From Berkiella_A sp963976875 (GTDB taxonomy: Bacteria > Pseudomonadota > Gammaproteobacteria > Berkiellales > Berkiellaceae), in NCBI GenBank assembly GCA_963976875.1, contig CAXBML010000005.1, positions 1 through 64,000 on the forward strand: a stretch of 64,000 bases of DNA, read 5' to 3'. How positions within the stretch are numbered: position 1 is the stretch's first letter; the number at the start of each line of letters is the position of its first letter. This document shows, piece after piece, positions 16,375 to 26,835 of this stretch. The notes beneath the pieces are model-generated. The model searched no databases. It had not been told where the DNA came from and saw nothing but the letters and a program-made list of their open reading frames with translations. A program made the translations under genes and the position numbers.

Positions 16375-17829
16375 TTAAGCGAACATCTCTGGTACTTGTT
16401 GATGCCATTGTGTTTGTTGTTGATATTGATGTGCAAAATTTAATAGAACGCTCTCATCAAAATGTTTTCCCATCAGCTGTAAGCCTACTGGCATTTTTTG
16501 AGCAAAACCACAGGGGATACTGATCCCCGGTAAACCTGCAAGATTGGTTGCAATGGTATATATGTCTGATAAATACATATCAACGGGATTATTTATTTTT
16601 TCACCAAGCTTGAATGCGGTTGTGGGTGTGGTGGGTCCTAAAATTAAGTCTACTTCTTCAAAAGCTTTGCTAAATTCATTTGAAATAATTTGACGAATTT
16701 TTTGTGCTTTTAAATAATAGGCATCATAATATCCTGCTGATAGGGCATAAGTCCCAATCATGATGCGACGTTTGACTTCACGACCAAAACCTTCTGCTCT
16801 TGTTCGCTTATAAAGATCATTTAAATCTTTAGGCTCATTACAGCGATGTCCAAAACGTACTCCATCATAGCGAGATAAATTAGATGAGCATTCAGCGGAT
16901 GCCACAACGTAATAGACAGATGTTGATAGGGGGCTAGAGGGTAATGATATCTCTTTAAAAATAACGCCCATTTTTTCGTATACTTTGATGGCATCTTGAA
17001 TACATTTTTCAATGTCAGGATTTAAACCTTTAGCAAAATACTCTTTAGGCAAACCAATGATTTTTCCGCTCAGCGATTGATTTAAGTTTTGCGTGTAATC
17101 TGGCACAGGGTGGTTCACACTGGTAGAATCTTTGGGATCAAAACCAGCCATTGCATTTAAAACAATTGCGGCATCTTCCGCTGTTTGAGTCATCGGGCCG
17201 GCCTGATCTAAGCTCGAGGCAAAGGCAATCAAACCGTAGCGTGATACACGGCCATAAGTTGGTTTTAATCCTGTAATACCAGAGAGAGCCGCAGGCTGTC
17301 TGATTGAACCACCTGTATCCGTGGCGGTTGTAAAGGGTACGAGCCTGGCGGCAACTGCAGCTGCTGAGCCTCCCGAGCTGCCGCCGGGTACAGTTTCTGC
17401 ATTCCAAGGATTTTTGACAGGCCCATAAAAGCTAGATTCGTTTGATGAACCCATGGCAAACTCATCCATGTTGGTTTTGCCCAACATAACCATGCCTGCC
17501 TGATTGAGCTGATGCACCATAGTGGCATCATAAGGAGCAATAAAATTATCTAACATTTTTGAGGCACAACTGGTTTTGATGCCCTGGGTGCAAAAAATAT
17601 CCTTATGGGCTAGGGGAAGACCTGTGAGCGAACCTGCCTGACCAGTAGCGCGCAATCTATCTGCCTCTTTTGCTTGTGCTAAAGCATGGTCTGGGCAAAC
17701 CGTTATAAAACTATTTAGATTATTGTCGAGCTTGTTAATTCGCTCAAGTAGGTATTGAGTCAACTCAACACTAGAAAAGTTGTTATTTTCTAGGTTTTTG
17801 GCTAATTGGGCCAGGGTTTGCGTGTGCAT
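16375..17829 (-). CDS. gatA: Asp/Glu-tRNA amidotransferase subunit A
   Basis: 484 residues from ATG 17829 (AAGG nine bases upstream; a TTG two codons earlier is less likely). It is an amidase-signature enzyme that releases ammonia from glutamine for the transamidation of mischarged Glu-tRNA-Gln or Asp-tRNA-Asn. The Ser-cisSer-Lys triad is visible: Lys in LAHKDIF (about 76), the serines of VPGGSSGGSAAAVAA (about 150), and ATDTGGSIRQPA (about 175). It stands between gatC and gatB. Its presence implies an indirect Asn-tRNA and/or Gln-tRNA pathway in this organism. Confidence 0.97.
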   Translation of the reverse strand: MHTQTLAQLAKNLENNNFSSVELTQYLLERINKLDNNLNSFITVCPDHALAQAKEADRLRATGQAGSLTGLPLAHKDIFCTQGIKTSCASKMLDNFIAPYDATMVHQLNQAGMVMLGKTNMDEFAMGSSNESSFYGPVKNPWNAETVPGGSSGGSAAAVAARLVPFTTATDTGGSIRQPAALSGITGLKPTYGRVSRYGLIAFASSLDQAGPMTQTAEDAAIVLNAMAGFDPKDSTSVNHPVPDYTQNLNQSLSGKIIGLPKEYFAKGLNPDIEKCIQDAIKVYEKMGVIFKEISLPSSPLSTSVYYVVASAECSSNLSRYDGVRFGHRCNEPKDLNDLYKRTRAEGFGREVKRRIMIGTYALSAGYYDAYYLKAQKIRQIISNEFSKAFEEVDLILGPTTPTTAFKLGEKINNPVDMYLSDIYTIATNLAGLPGISIPCGFAQKMPVGLQLMGKHFDESVLLNFAHQYQQQTQWHQQVPEMFA

Positions 17830-17859
17830 GGTCAATTTCCTTTGTGTTCCTGACTCTGA

Positions 17860-18159
17860 TTATTCTTGTTCAATGACTTTAGGGACTAAGTAAACACCAG
17901 CTTCCGTTTCGTGGGCAATAGATTGGAACTCTTCGCGTTGGTTTTTCTCGGTGATTTGGTCTTCACGTAATCTTTGGGTTAGCTCAGCCATTGGGTGGGC
18001 CATAGGTGTTATGTTGTCAGTATTTGTTTCGCTCATTTGCTCTATCAGACCCAATATATTGGTAAGAGTGCTGGCATACTGGGGAATTTCAGATTCATCA
18101 ATATCAATTCTGGCAAGGTGGGCAATTTTTTCTATATCTCGCTTGGTGACAGTTGTCAT
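17860..18159 (-). CDS. gatC: Asp/Glu-tRNA amidotransferase subunit C
   Basis: 99 residues, standard length. It opens with VTKRDIEKIAHLARIDIDESEIPQYA, the GatC helix that wraps GatA and GatB and holds the complex together. First gene of the gat operon, 30 bases ahead of gatA; the ATG has AAGG nine bases upstream. The 229-base gap to mreB must hold divergent promoters for gatCAB and mreB, but I see no clear consensus pair there. Confidence 0.94.
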   Translation of the reverse strand: MTTVTKRDIEKIAHLARIDIDESEIPQYASTLTNILGLIEQMSETNTDNITPMAHPMAELTQRLREDQITEKNQREEFQSIAHETEAGVYLVPKVIEQE

Positions 18160-18388
18160 TTATTTTACCTTATTGATGTTTTGGTAAGCACGCTAATGTA
18201 CCACTAAGACGCTATTTCGTACAGGGTTAACTCGTTTACGTCACTAGTAGTCAACTTGGTAACTACTATTGTTGCTGTTTGATCTACACGCAATAACCGA
18301 TATAGTGAAAGTACTATTTCAAGTAATGATTATTTTTCTGTTTTATTTTACTAACTATTTAGCATGGTTTTTACTGTAGGGTGTGTTT

Positions 18389-19438
18389 ATGATGAGTAAA
18401 TTTCGGGGTTGGCTTTCTCATGATGTATCGATTGATCTGGGAACAGCGAACACACTGATACATATACAAGGTCAAGGTATTGTTTTAAACGAGCCTTCTG
18501 TTGTGGCAGTCAAATATAGTAAGGGCAATAAAGAAGCATCTGAGGTGATAGCGGTTGGGTTAGAAGCAAAAAAAATGTTGGGTCGAACCCCTGACCATAT
18601 AGAAGTTATTCGACCACTGAAAGATGGTGTGATAACAGATTCAAATGCCACTGAAAAAATGCTGCAATATTTTATTCAGAAAATACAAAAAAATGACTGG
18701 ATCAAAGTACGCTCACGTATTTTAATTTGTGTTCCTTATGGTGCGACGCCTGTAGAACGAAAAGTGATACGAGAAGCGGCAGGCAGCACTAAAGCTAAGC
18801 AAGTTTTATTGATTGACGAACCAATGGCTGCCGCGATAGGTGCAGGATTACCCGTATATCAAGCCAGTGGCTCGATGGTGCTAGATATTGGTGGAGGTAC
18901 ATCTGAAATTGCCGTCTTGTCTTTAAATGGCGTAGTTTATGCGACTTCTTTAAAGATTGGTGGGGACAAGTTTGATGAATCTATTATTCGATATATCAAA
19001 CGAAACTACGGCTGTCTTATTGGGGAAGCGACAGCAGAGCAAATTAAGAAAGATATTGGGGCGGCATTCCCAACGGAAGAAGTTTTAGAATGTGCCGTCA
19101 GAGGGCGTCACATAGATCAAGGTGTGCCTGCAACTTTCACAATAAACAGTAATGAAGTGATGGAAGCATTACAACCTGCATTAAATGCAATTGTTGATGC
19201 GGTTCGTTATACCATCGAGCATACCCCTCCTGAGTTAGTGGCGGATATCTGTGATGCTGGTATTATTTTAACAGGCGGAGGCGCCTTATTGAGAAATTTG
19301 AATTTATTGTTAGAAGAAGAGTTGGGCGTTCCAGTTAAGGTGGCGGAAAATCCTCTATTGTGTGTAGTAGAAGGGGGAAGCCATGTTTTAACGGGTATCA
19401 ATCAAGACCCTGAAACTTATATTGCAATGACTTCATAG
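18389..19438 (+). CDS. mreB: Rod-shape actin-like protein MreB
   Basis: 349 residues from ATG 18389, seven bases after TAGGG. An actin-fold ATPase forming membrane-bound filaments that guide lateral wall synthesis. Visible are phosphate-1 DLGTANTLIH, MLGRTPDHIEVIRPLKDGVI, phosphate-2 LDIGGGTSEIAV and the adenosine motif ILTGGGALLRNL; the N-terminal FRGWLSHD is the usual membrane-binding start. It is followed after only 11 bases by rng. The mreC, mreD and maf genes that normally lie between mreB and rng are not present here. Confidence 0.96.
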   Translation: MMSKFRGWLSHDVSIDLGTANTLIHIQGQGIVLNEPSVVAVKYSKGNKEASEVIAVGLEAKKMLGRTPDHIEVIRPLKDGVITDSNATEKMLQYFIQKIQKNDWIKVRSRILICVPYGATPVERKVIREAAGSTKAKQVLLIDEPMAAAIGAGLPVYQASGSMVLDIGGGTSEIAVLSLNGVVYATSLKIGGDKFDESIIRYIKRNYGCLIGEATAEQIKKDIGAAFPTEEVLECAVRGRHIDQGVPATFTINSNEVMEALQPALNAIVDAVRYTIEHTPPELVADICDAGIILTGGGALLRNLNLLLEEELGVPVKVAENPLLCVVEGGSHVLTGINQDPETYIAMTS

Positions 19439-19449
19439 GTAATATTATT

Positions 19450-20967
19450 TTGTCAGAAGAAATCTTAATTAATATTAGCCAGCATGAGACCAGGGTCGGT
19501 ATTGTTGAAAATGGTATTTTACAAGAAGTACTGGTTGAGCGAACCCAAAACCACGGGATTGTCGGCAACGTTTACAAAGGCAAAGTTGCAAGAGTTTTGC
19601 CGGGCATGCAAGCCGCGTTCATTGATATGGGCTTAGATAAAGCGGCTTTTTTGCATATGGATGATATGTTAATTGCAGCAGACGATTGCTTAGAAGTTGA
19701 TGAGAGTTCTGAGGCGATATCCGAGCAAGGAATGGGGCCATCTTCTGAGCTGTCCAATGAACCTAAAAAATGCATTTCAGAGTATTTGCAGCCAGGGCAA
19801 GAAATTATTGTCCAGGTCATTAAAGATCCCTTAGGAACTAAAGGGGCCAGGTTGACCACTCGCGTGGCCTTGTCTTCGCGTTTTCTAGTTTTTATGCCTG
19901 AATTATCTCGCGTAGGAATCTCCACGCGCATTGAAGATCCAGAAGAAAGAGATAGATTAAGAAATACAATGGAACGTCTTGCCAAGGACAAAGGTGGTTA
20001 TATAGTCCGTACAGCCGCGGAGGGTGCCGCTGAAGATATTTTGACTTCGAATATGCAATATTTGACGAAGCAATGGAAAAAAATGGAACAAAATGTTCTT
20101 AAAGCAAAAGTTGGTGAGCTCGTTTATGAAGACTTGACGCTATCGATAAGGGCGTTACAAGACTTTCTATCTCAAAAGACAGACAAAGTTAGAATAGATG
20201 ATAGGAACGCTTTTAAGATGGCTGTTGGCTTTGTGGATACTTTTATTCCGGACATGCGCAGTAAATTAGAATACTACCAAGAAGAAAGGCCATTATTTGA
20301 TTTATATGGCGTTGAAGATGAGATTCAAAAAGCACTACAAAGAAAGGTCCAATTAAAATCTGGTGGTCATTTGGTCTTTGATCAAACCGAAGCAATGACA
20401 ACTATTGATGTGAATACCGGTGGATTTGTTGGTCACAGGAATTTAGAAGAAACGATTTTCAAAACTAACTTGGAAGCTTCATTAGTGATTGCGAGGCAGT
20501 TGCGACTTAGAAACTTAGGCGGCATTATTATTATAGATTTCATCGATATGATTGATGAAGAGCATAAGCGACAAGTCTTGCGGGCACTTGAAAAGTCCTT
20601 AGCCAAAGACCATACCAAACATACTATATCTGAAGTCTCTAGTTTAGGGTTAGTTGAAATGACCCGAAAACGTAGTCGTGAAAGTTTAGAGCACATTCTT
20701 TGCGAGACCTGCACTGTGTGTAAAGGCCGAGGTGTGTTAAAAACAACAGAGACAATTTGCTACGAAATTTTTAGGGAAATTATTCGGGCCGAAAGAGCGT
20801 ATTCGCCTAAAAGTTATCTCGTCCTGGCGTCCCAAAGGGTGGTGGATAAGATTTTAGAAGAAGAAGCCAGTAGTTTAGCACATTTAGAATCGAGCATTGA
20901 AAAGTCAATAAAGTTTCAGGTAGATAATTTATACCATCAAGAACAGTTTGATGTGGTGTTAATGTAA
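19450..20967 (+). CDS. rng: Ribonuclease G
   Basis: 505 residues from a TTG start (E. coli 489); the start is chosen because EILINISQHETRVGIVENGILQEV aligns with the family's N-terminus. It is an endoribonuclease of the RNase E/G family processing the 16S rRNA 5' end and some mRNAs. It has an S1 domain (about 38-135, interrupted by an acidic insert near 80-110), the DNase I-like catalytic site with TIDVNTGGF and IIIDFIDMIDEEHK, and the zinc-link CETCTVCKGRG. It overlaps the yhdP start in TAATG. Confidence 0.95.
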   Translation: MSEEILINISQHETRVGIVENGILQEVLVERTQNHGIVGNVYKGKVARVLPGMQAAFIDMGLDKAAFLHMDDMLIAADDCLEVDESSEAISEQGMGPSSELSNEPKKCISEYLQPGQEIIVQVIKDPLGTKGARLTTRVALSSRFLVFMPELSRVGISTRIEDPEERDRLRNTMERLAKDKGGYIVRTAAEGAAEDILTSNMQYLTKQWKKMEQNVLKAKVGELVYEDLTLSIRALQDFLSQKTDKVRIDDRNAFKMAVGFVDTFIPDMRSKLEYYQEERPLFDLYGVEDEIQKALQRKVQLKSGGHLVFDQTEAMTTIDVNTGGFVGHRNLEETIFKTNLEASLVIARQLRLRNLGGIIIIDFIDMIDEEHKRQVLRALEKSLAKDHTKHTISEVSSLGLVEMTRKRSRESLEHILCETCTVCKGRGVLKTTETICYEIFREIIRAERAYSPKSYLVLASQRVVDKILEEEASSLAHLESSIEKSIKFQVDNLYHQEQFDVVLM

Positions 20968-23900
20968 TGTATGTAAAGAAGATACTCAATACAACGTATC
21001 AAATAATAGGTTGCGCGAGTATCTTACTGGCAACAATATATGGTGCGCTATCACTTTATACGACTCAGCAACCTGCGTCTTCCATTATGCAAAAAATTAT
21101 CACACAATTTTCCCCATACCCAGTTCAGTATGAAAAAATTCAGTTTACTTGGCTTGGGTTGAAGCCTGGGATTCGGATTAAAAATTTCGATTTATTTAAT
21201 CATTCTGAACCTGATTTACCTTATATGACTATCGCACAAGTTAATATATTTTGGGATTTACCAGATTTAATATTTAACCGAAATAAAAAAATAGATAAGA
21301 TAGTTCTGGTGGGTGCTCGCTTTAGTTTACATACCAACGATAACGTACGATATCAACTATCTGGTTTCTCAGATATATATTTTTCACTAGAAAATACGTA
21401 CGCACCTTTGGTAGTGAATAAGATTCAGTTTAAAAAAAGCGATATTTTATTATCGAATAATCTTAATAAGATTCTTGAGTTTACCCAGACAGACCTTAAC
21501 ATAGATATTGAAGAAAGTACTGTTGCTGGCAACACAACTTTGTTAGGCGAAAAGCCTGCGTACCTTCGCTTTAATCATAGTCCCGTCATAAATAATGAGA
21601 TAAAACATCAATGGTACTTTGAGTTGTTTTGCGAGGATGCAGAACCATTGTTAGCTTGGCTGCCACCGCAATATCATTATCACTGGCAAGGAAAGACAGA
21701 TGTTCAAGCATGGGTTGAGCAATGGCAAAATCAATATGACTTTGTCGTAAAAACTAAGGTAAAAGGCGCTGAAATCGCCAGAAATAAAGATCACTTATAT
21801 TTTCAGAATATTGAAGGCCATATAAAAGGGCGATATCTTAGTACTGACCTGAAACAGGTTGCCAGTCAATATGAAATTTACGATGCACAGTTTGACGTAT
21901 TGGGTATTGGTTTTGCTAGAGCAGGTCAAAAATATTTTAATTCGGTCGATGTCAAATTAAACTATAGAGAAAAACAAGGTCAATTTTCGTTGTTGAGCCA
22001 AGAAGCGGCTATTCAACAATCCAACTGGTTTGAAAAACCGTTACCCTACCAAAGTATTGCTGCGCAGGGCGTTTTTTCAAGGGATCAAAATGGGGTTGTG
22101 GTTAAGACATCCGGCTTAAACATTTTATTACCAGATTTGGAAGCGATAGGTGATTTGTCACTGACTTTTGTTGAAAACAAACCAGTTGAAATAGATATGG
22201 CATTATTATTAGAGCCTTTTCAAGTGAGGGCCGTATCTCAATATTTGCCGAGGAAGAAACTTAATGTCAAATTGGCGGATTGGTTTGATAGGGCTTTAAT
22301 ATCTGGTACAGCCAAAAATACAAAGTTTGGTTTAAAAGGGGCGTTGGATAAGATGCCTGACTATTACTTTAAAACAAAGTTAGACAATACAGATGTCCAA
22401 TACCACAAAGACTGGCCTATTCTTAATAATGCCAATATAAATTTGTTGTTAGAAAATCAAGCATTGCAAGCAAAAGTAATGAGTGGAAATGTATTAACAA
22501 CACCCATCCAAAATACAAAAATTAATATTAAAGATATTATGCAAAAGCCAGCTGTTGTTGAAGCAGAAGTTAACGCAGTTGGGCGAGTTGAAAAATTGAT
22601 TGATATATTACAACAAAGCCCGCTATCACAACGTATTGGTCAGGGACTGGTACCTTATCTATTTCACGGTGATATGGATATATCTTTTGATTTGCAATTG
22701 CCATTAAGTTCAAATCATATAGATGATATTAAAGTTGATGGGCTATTACTTTGCAAACAAACGGATGCTTACCTTTACAGGCAAGATATTCCTGTAGAGG
22801 CGATAGAAGGTCAACTTCGTTTCACAGAGAATAAAATATTTTCAGAGCAACTCAGGGCCAAAATTTGGGGAGAAGAAACAGATTTTATTTTGCAATCTCA
22901 ATATAATAAAAAAACAGATAAAAAAATTACAACAGTGCAAGCCCAAGGTCAAGTTGATGTGCCCAAAGCGTTACAACATTTTTCACAAAAAAATATAGAT
23001 TTAGTTCATGGGGCTACAGACTATGAGTTGGATGTTAAAATTGTCAGTGATCAAGAAAAATGGAAAAGTGATTTTAATATAACTTCAGATTTAATAGGCG
23101 TTTCAATGATATTGCCAAAAAATCTGGGTAAAACAACCACTGAAAGTACACAGTTTGTGTTATCGGGCAATGTGAACTCTCATCAAGAGGCACAATGTAA
23201 ACTTTCCCTGCCAAATGTTAATGCCGCTTTAAATTTTCAGACAAAGAAAAACCAGCCCCGAAAGTTTATGGGAGGGAATATATATTTTGGTCAAGAGCAG
23301 AAAGCGCAGCATAGGCAAGATGGGCAGTTAATTATTGATGGGGAATTAGCCGATTTTAAATTAGGCGAATATGTTGACTTGTTTAAAAGGCATAAGCTTA
23401 ATGAGGGGAGGGGGAATAATAAGCATATTACCTTCGCGCCCAAAATTGATATTGGGATTGGTGCGATAGATTTGTATGGCCTAAAAGCTAATAATGGTCG
23501 CTTAGAAGGTCGCATAGATCAAGAGTGGGACAACTGGCAGTTTTCTTTGGTTTCACCTGAAATAACCGGGTATTTTTCTGTGCCACGAGATGATATAAAT
23601 CGTGTGGTTGTTTTAGAGCTGGATAAGCTCCTGATTCCAAATGAACTGGTGCAGAATGACAATATACAATCTAGCTTTGATTTTTCCAGTTGGCGTTTTC
23701 CTTTGGAAGTTGATATTGATTATTTACAGTACAAAGATAAAGTAATGGATAATGTCGTGGTTAAGTTTGAACCCATTCAATATGGGTATTACATTAAACA
23801 ACTTTCTTTTTGGATGAAAGATACCAGATTCGATGCAAAAGGCTATTGGCATGATTTGACTGAGAACGGACAAGTGGATTTAAGTGGAAAAGTTTTAACT

Positions 23901-24524
23901 GAAAATATTTCATCTACATTAGACATAGTTGGATTGAAAAAGTCTCTCCGAAAAGCAAATGGGTCAGTAGATTTCAACCTGAGTTGGGCGGGCTCACCCT
24001 TTAAATTCAGACCTGAAGCGCTCAATGGAGAAATCAATTTTAACTTCAAAGATGGTTCTATTGAAGGTGTTAATCCAGGTTTCGGTCGTATTTTGAGTTT
24101 GGTGAGTATTGATAATATCCAAAGACGGTTAAACTTGGATTTTAGTGATGTCACAAAAAAAGGGATGACTTTTGATGACTTATTTGGGAAGGTATACTTA
24201 ATAGATGGTAGTATTTATTCAGATAAAGTGACATTGAATTCGGCGTCTGCTCGGGTTGAAGCTAATTTTAGAACCCGCTTCGACAGTCAACATTTAAATG
24301 GTCATATCACTGTAATGCCTGATTTTACAGGAAGCTTGCCTATTGCAGCAACGATTGCGTCCGGAAATCCTGCCGTGGGCGCAGCCGTTTGGGTTATGGA
24401 CAAGTTATTAGGCCCTACGCTCCAAGAAATGAATAGGCAAGAATATTTGTTAATGGGCTCTTGGACAGATCCTATTATAAAATCTAATAATGTGCAGATG
24501 ACAGATAAAGGGGGTGGTTCATGA
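20967..24524 (+). CDS. yhdP: YhdP-type AsmA-like phospholipid-transport protein
   Basis: 1185 residues. One N-terminal transmembrane segment (about 10-30) anchors a very long beta-rich periplasmic part; the C-terminus (GHITVMPDFTGSLPIAATIASGNPAVGAAVWVMDKLLGPTLQEM) is the DUF3971/AsmA_2 tail typical of YhdP. In E. coli, YhdP with TamB and YdbH forms bridges that carry phospholipids to the outer membrane. Its start overlaps the rng stop by one base and its stop overlaps the next gene by four, so coupling is tight. rng-yhdP-tldD order is standard. Confidence 0.92.
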   Translation: MYVKKILNTTYQIIGCASILLATIYGALSLYTTQQPASSIMQKIITQFSPYPVQYEKIQFTWLGLKPGIRIKNFDLFNHSEPDLPYMTIAQVNIFWDLPDLIFNRNKKIDKIVLVGARFSLHTNDNVRYQLSGFSDIYFSLENTYAPLVVNKIQFKKSDILLSNNLNKILEFTQTDLNIDIEESTVAGNTTLLGEKPAYLRFNHSPVINNEIKHQWYFELFCEDAEPLLAWLPPQYHYHWQGKTDVQAWVEQWQNQYDFVVKTKVKGAEIARNKDHLYFQNIEGHIKGRYLSTDLKQVASQYEIYDAQFDVLGIGFARAGQKYFNSVDVKLNYREKQGQFSLLSQEAAIQQSNWFEKPLPYQSIAAQGVFSRDQNGVVVKTSGLNILLPDLEAIGDLSLTFVENKPVEIDMALLLEPFQVRAVSQYLPRKKLNVKLADWFDRALISGTAKNTKFGLKGALDKMPDYYFKTKLDNTDVQYHKDWPILNNANINLLLENQALQAKVMSGNVLTTPIQNTKINIKDIMQKPAVVEAEVNAVGRVEKLIDILQQSPLSQRIGQGLVPYLFHGDMDISFDLQLPLSSNHIDDIKVDGLLLCKQTDAYLYRQDIPVEAIEGQLRFTENKIFSEQLRAKIWGEETDFILQSQYNKKTDKKITTVQAQGQVDVPKALQHFSQKNIDLVHGATDYELDVKIVSDQEKWKSDFNITSDLIGVSMILPKNLGKTTTESTQFVLSGNVNSHQEAQCKLSLPNVNAALNFQTKKNQPRKFMGGNIYFGQEQKAQHRQDGQLIIDGELADFKLGEYVDLFKRHKLNEGRGNNKHITFAPKIDIGIGAIDLYGLKANNGRLEGRIDQEWDNWQFSLVSPEITGYFSVPRDDINRVVVLELDKLLIPNELVQNDNIQSSFDFSSWRFPLEVDIDYLQYKDKVMDNVVVKFEPIQYGYYIKQLSFWMKDTRFDAKGYWHDLTENGQVDLSGKVLTENISSTLDIVGLKKSLRKANGSVDFNLSWAGSPFKFRPEALNGEINFNFKDGSIEGVNPGFGRILSLVSIDNIQRRLNLDFSDVTKKGMTFDDLFGKVYLIDGSIYSDKVTLNSASARVEANFRTRFDSQHLNGHITVMPDFTGSLPIAATIASGNPAVGAAVWVMDKLLGPTLQEMNRQEYLLMGSWTDPIIKSNNVQMTDKGGGS

Positions 24525-25360
24525 AAGTGGCATTAATTCAACTTGCAACGACGTCAAATATATCAGATGATCTCAATCGAGTAGAAGAATACATACAAGC
24601 GGCACAGATGCAGCAGGTTGAACTAGTTGTCTTACCTGAAGAGTTTTTAACTTTATCATTATCTCAAGCAGAAAAAATTGCGATGGCTGAGAAATTAGGG
24701 AAGGGCGAGTTGCAAAGTATTTTAGCAGGGTTTGCTAAAAAATATCATGTTGCCATTGTTGCGGGTACCTTGCCTATTCTCAGTCTAGACGATGGTGCCG
24801 ATCTTTCTAATCAATATTACTCTAGTTGTTTGTTGTTTGATGCATATGGAAAGCGAGTAGCACATTACCATAAAATACATTTATTTGATGTGAAGATTAC
24901 ATCTGCAAATGAGTCATATTATGAGTCTGAGTATGTCCTACCAGGCTCGCAAGTAGTGACATATGCACAATTTGAAGATTATCCTGCGGCCCATTTGGGC
25001 CTTTCTATCTGCTATGATATTCGATTTCCTGAAATGTATAGACGCATGGCTATACAAGGAGCAAATATATTTTTGGTGCCTTCAGCGTTCACGATTCCCA
25101 CGGGACAGAAACATTGGGAAATTTTATTGCGTGCCAGAGCGATTGAAAATTTGAGTTTTGTTCTGGCTTGTAATAATGTCGGCACACGCAAAAGCGGAGA
25201 AGGGACATATGGGCATTCTATGATTATTTCCCCTTGGGGAGACGTATTAGCCAGCTTAACAGATACGGAAGATATGATCGTCCAGGATATTGATATAGAC
25301 ATAAGTCATAAATTAAGAAGAGAGTTTCCAGTTTTAGAGCATGCGCGCTCGCTAAAATAA
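24521..25360 (+). CDS. Nitrilase-superfamily carbon-nitrogen hydrolase (Nit-like)
   Basis: 279 residues with the Glu-Lys-Cys triad of the superfamily: Glu40 in VLPEEF, Lys118 in HYHKIHLFD and Cys164 in LSICYDIRFPEMYR. The YHKIHLFD and CYDIRFPE forms are those of the Nit1/NitB branch, whose members hydrolyse deaminated glutathione; that substrate is inferred. It starts within the yhdP stop (ATGA) and precedes tldD, the usual gammaproteobacterial neighbourhood for this gene. Confidence 0.88.
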   Translation: MKVALIQLATTSNISDDLNRVEEYIQAAQMQQVELVVLPEEFLTLSLSQAEKIAMAEKLGKGELQSILAGFAKKYHVAIVAGTLPILSLDDGADLSNQYYSSCLLFDAYGKRVAHYHKIHLFDVKITSANESYYESEYVLPGSQVVTYAQFEDYPAAHLGLSICYDIRFPEMYRRMAIQGANIFLVPSAFTIPTGQKHWEILLRARAIENLSFVLACNNVGTRKSGEGTYGHSMIISPWGDVLASLTDTEDMIVQDIDIDISHKLRREFPVLEHARSLK

Positions 25361-25372
25361 TAGGGTATAAAC

Positions 25373-26821
25373 ATGAATGATTCACTGGCAATTGCAAAAT
25401 CAGATTTGCTGGACCCAGCAGGTCTTACAGACACTGATTTACAGTCCGTTTTGAATAAGGTTATGGTACGTAATGTAGATTATGGGGATTTATATTTTCA
25501 AAGTGTGCATCAAGAGTCTTTTGCTTTAGAAGACGGTATTGTCAAAGAGGGTAGTAGCCATATTGACCACGGGGTTGGAGTGAGAGCGATTAGTGGCGAA
25601 CAAACAGGCTTTGCCTATTCTGACGATATTATTTTACCTGCTCTTGATCAAGCGGCAACGGCTTCTAGCATGATAGCAAAGCAAGGTGGTACGCACAAAG
25701 TCAAACTTTGGCAACCACCCTCTAATATTTCACCATTGTATAGGCCGCATAACCCGATTGAATCTATTCCGGTCAATGAAAAAATTGCATTGCTACAAAA
25801 ACTGGACACGTATGTACGAAAACAAGATCCTCGCGTTCAGCAAGTTGTGGTGAGTTTGTCTGGTGTGTTTGAGAAAATACTCATTGTTGCCAGTGATGGG
25901 ACTTTTGCCGCAGATGTACGACCATTAGTGCGACTCAATGTATCTGTGATTGTCTCCCAGGGGGATAAACGTGAAACTGGAAGCTCTGGTGGGGGACAGC
26001 GTTCAGGCTATGAATACTTTTTAGAAGGCAATCGAGCATATGAGTTTGCTGATGAAGCTTTGCGTCAAGCATTACTGAACCTAGAAGCTGTCGAAGCCCC
26101 AGCAGGTGAAATGACCGTTGTGCTTGGCCCAGGGTGGCCGGGCGTATTATTGCATGAAGCGGTTGGCCATGGTTTAGAAGGGGATTTTAATCGTAAAGGC
26201 AGCTCCAATTTTTCTGGACGGATTGGGGAGCAGGTTGCTTCTAGCTTATGCACGGTTGTAGATGATGGAACCATAGAAAATAGACGAGGTTCTTTGACAA
26301 TAGATGATGAGGGTACGCCTACGCAAAAAACTGTTTTAATTGAGAATGGTATTTTAAAAGGCTATTTGCAAGATAAACACAATGCCAAGTTAATGAATCA
26401 AAAATCTACCGGTAATGGTCGTCGAGAGTCTTTTGGTCATATTACATTACCGCGCATGACCAATACATTTATGCTGCCAGGTCAGCACACACATGAGGAA
26501 ATTATTGCCTCCGTTAAAAACGGTTTATATGCAGCGAATTTTGGTGGTGGCTCTGTAGATATTACATCTGGGCAATTTGTTTTTTCAGCCAGTGAAGCGT
26601 ATTTGATTGAAGATGGTAAAATTACACGTCCTGTCAAAGGGGCAACCTTAGTGGGTGATGGACCTGATATTATGTCCAAAATTGCAATGGTGGGTAATAA
26701 TTTAGAATTAGATCATGGTGTGGGTACGTGCGGCAAAGAAGGTCAAAGCGTACCAGTTGGGGTTGGACAGCCTACATTAAGAGTTGACAATATTACCGTG
26801 GGCGGCACTAAGACAAATTAA
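25373..26821 (+). CDS. tldD: Metallopeptidase subunit TldD
   Basis: 482 residues, equal to E. coli TldD (481). It carries the zinc motif HEAVGHGLEGD at about 261-271. TldD and TldE (PmbA) form a heterodimeric protease that degrades unfolded peptides and trims the microcin B17 leader. The ATG has AGGG seven bases upstream, 12 bases after the amidase gene. Its partner gene pmbA follows directly here, whereas in E. coli the two are unlinked. Confidence 0.96.
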   Translation: MNDSLAIAKSDLLDPAGLTDTDLQSVLNKVMVRNVDYGDLYFQSVHQESFALEDGIVKEGSSHIDHGVGVRAISGEQTGFAYSDDIILPALDQAATASSMIAKQGGTHKVKLWQPPSNISPLYRPHNPIESIPVNEKIALLQKLDTYVRKQDPRVQQVVVSLSGVFEKILIVASDGTFAADVRPLVRLNVSVIVSQGDKRETGSSGGGQRSGYEYFLEGNRAYEFADEALRQALLNLEAVEAPAGEMTVVLGPGWPGVLLHEAVGHGLEGDFNRKGSSNFSGRIGEQVASSLCTVVDDGTIENRRGSLTIDDEGTPTQKTVLIENGILKGYLQDKHNAKLMNQKSTGNGRRESFGHITLPRMTNTFMLPGQHTHEEIIASVKNGLYAANFGGGSVDITSGQFVFSASEAYLIEDGKITRPVKGATLVGDGPDIMSKIAMVGNNLELDHGVGTCGKEGQSVPVGVGQPTLRVDNITVGGTKTN

Positions 26822-26835
26822 AGGGGTATTTTAGT

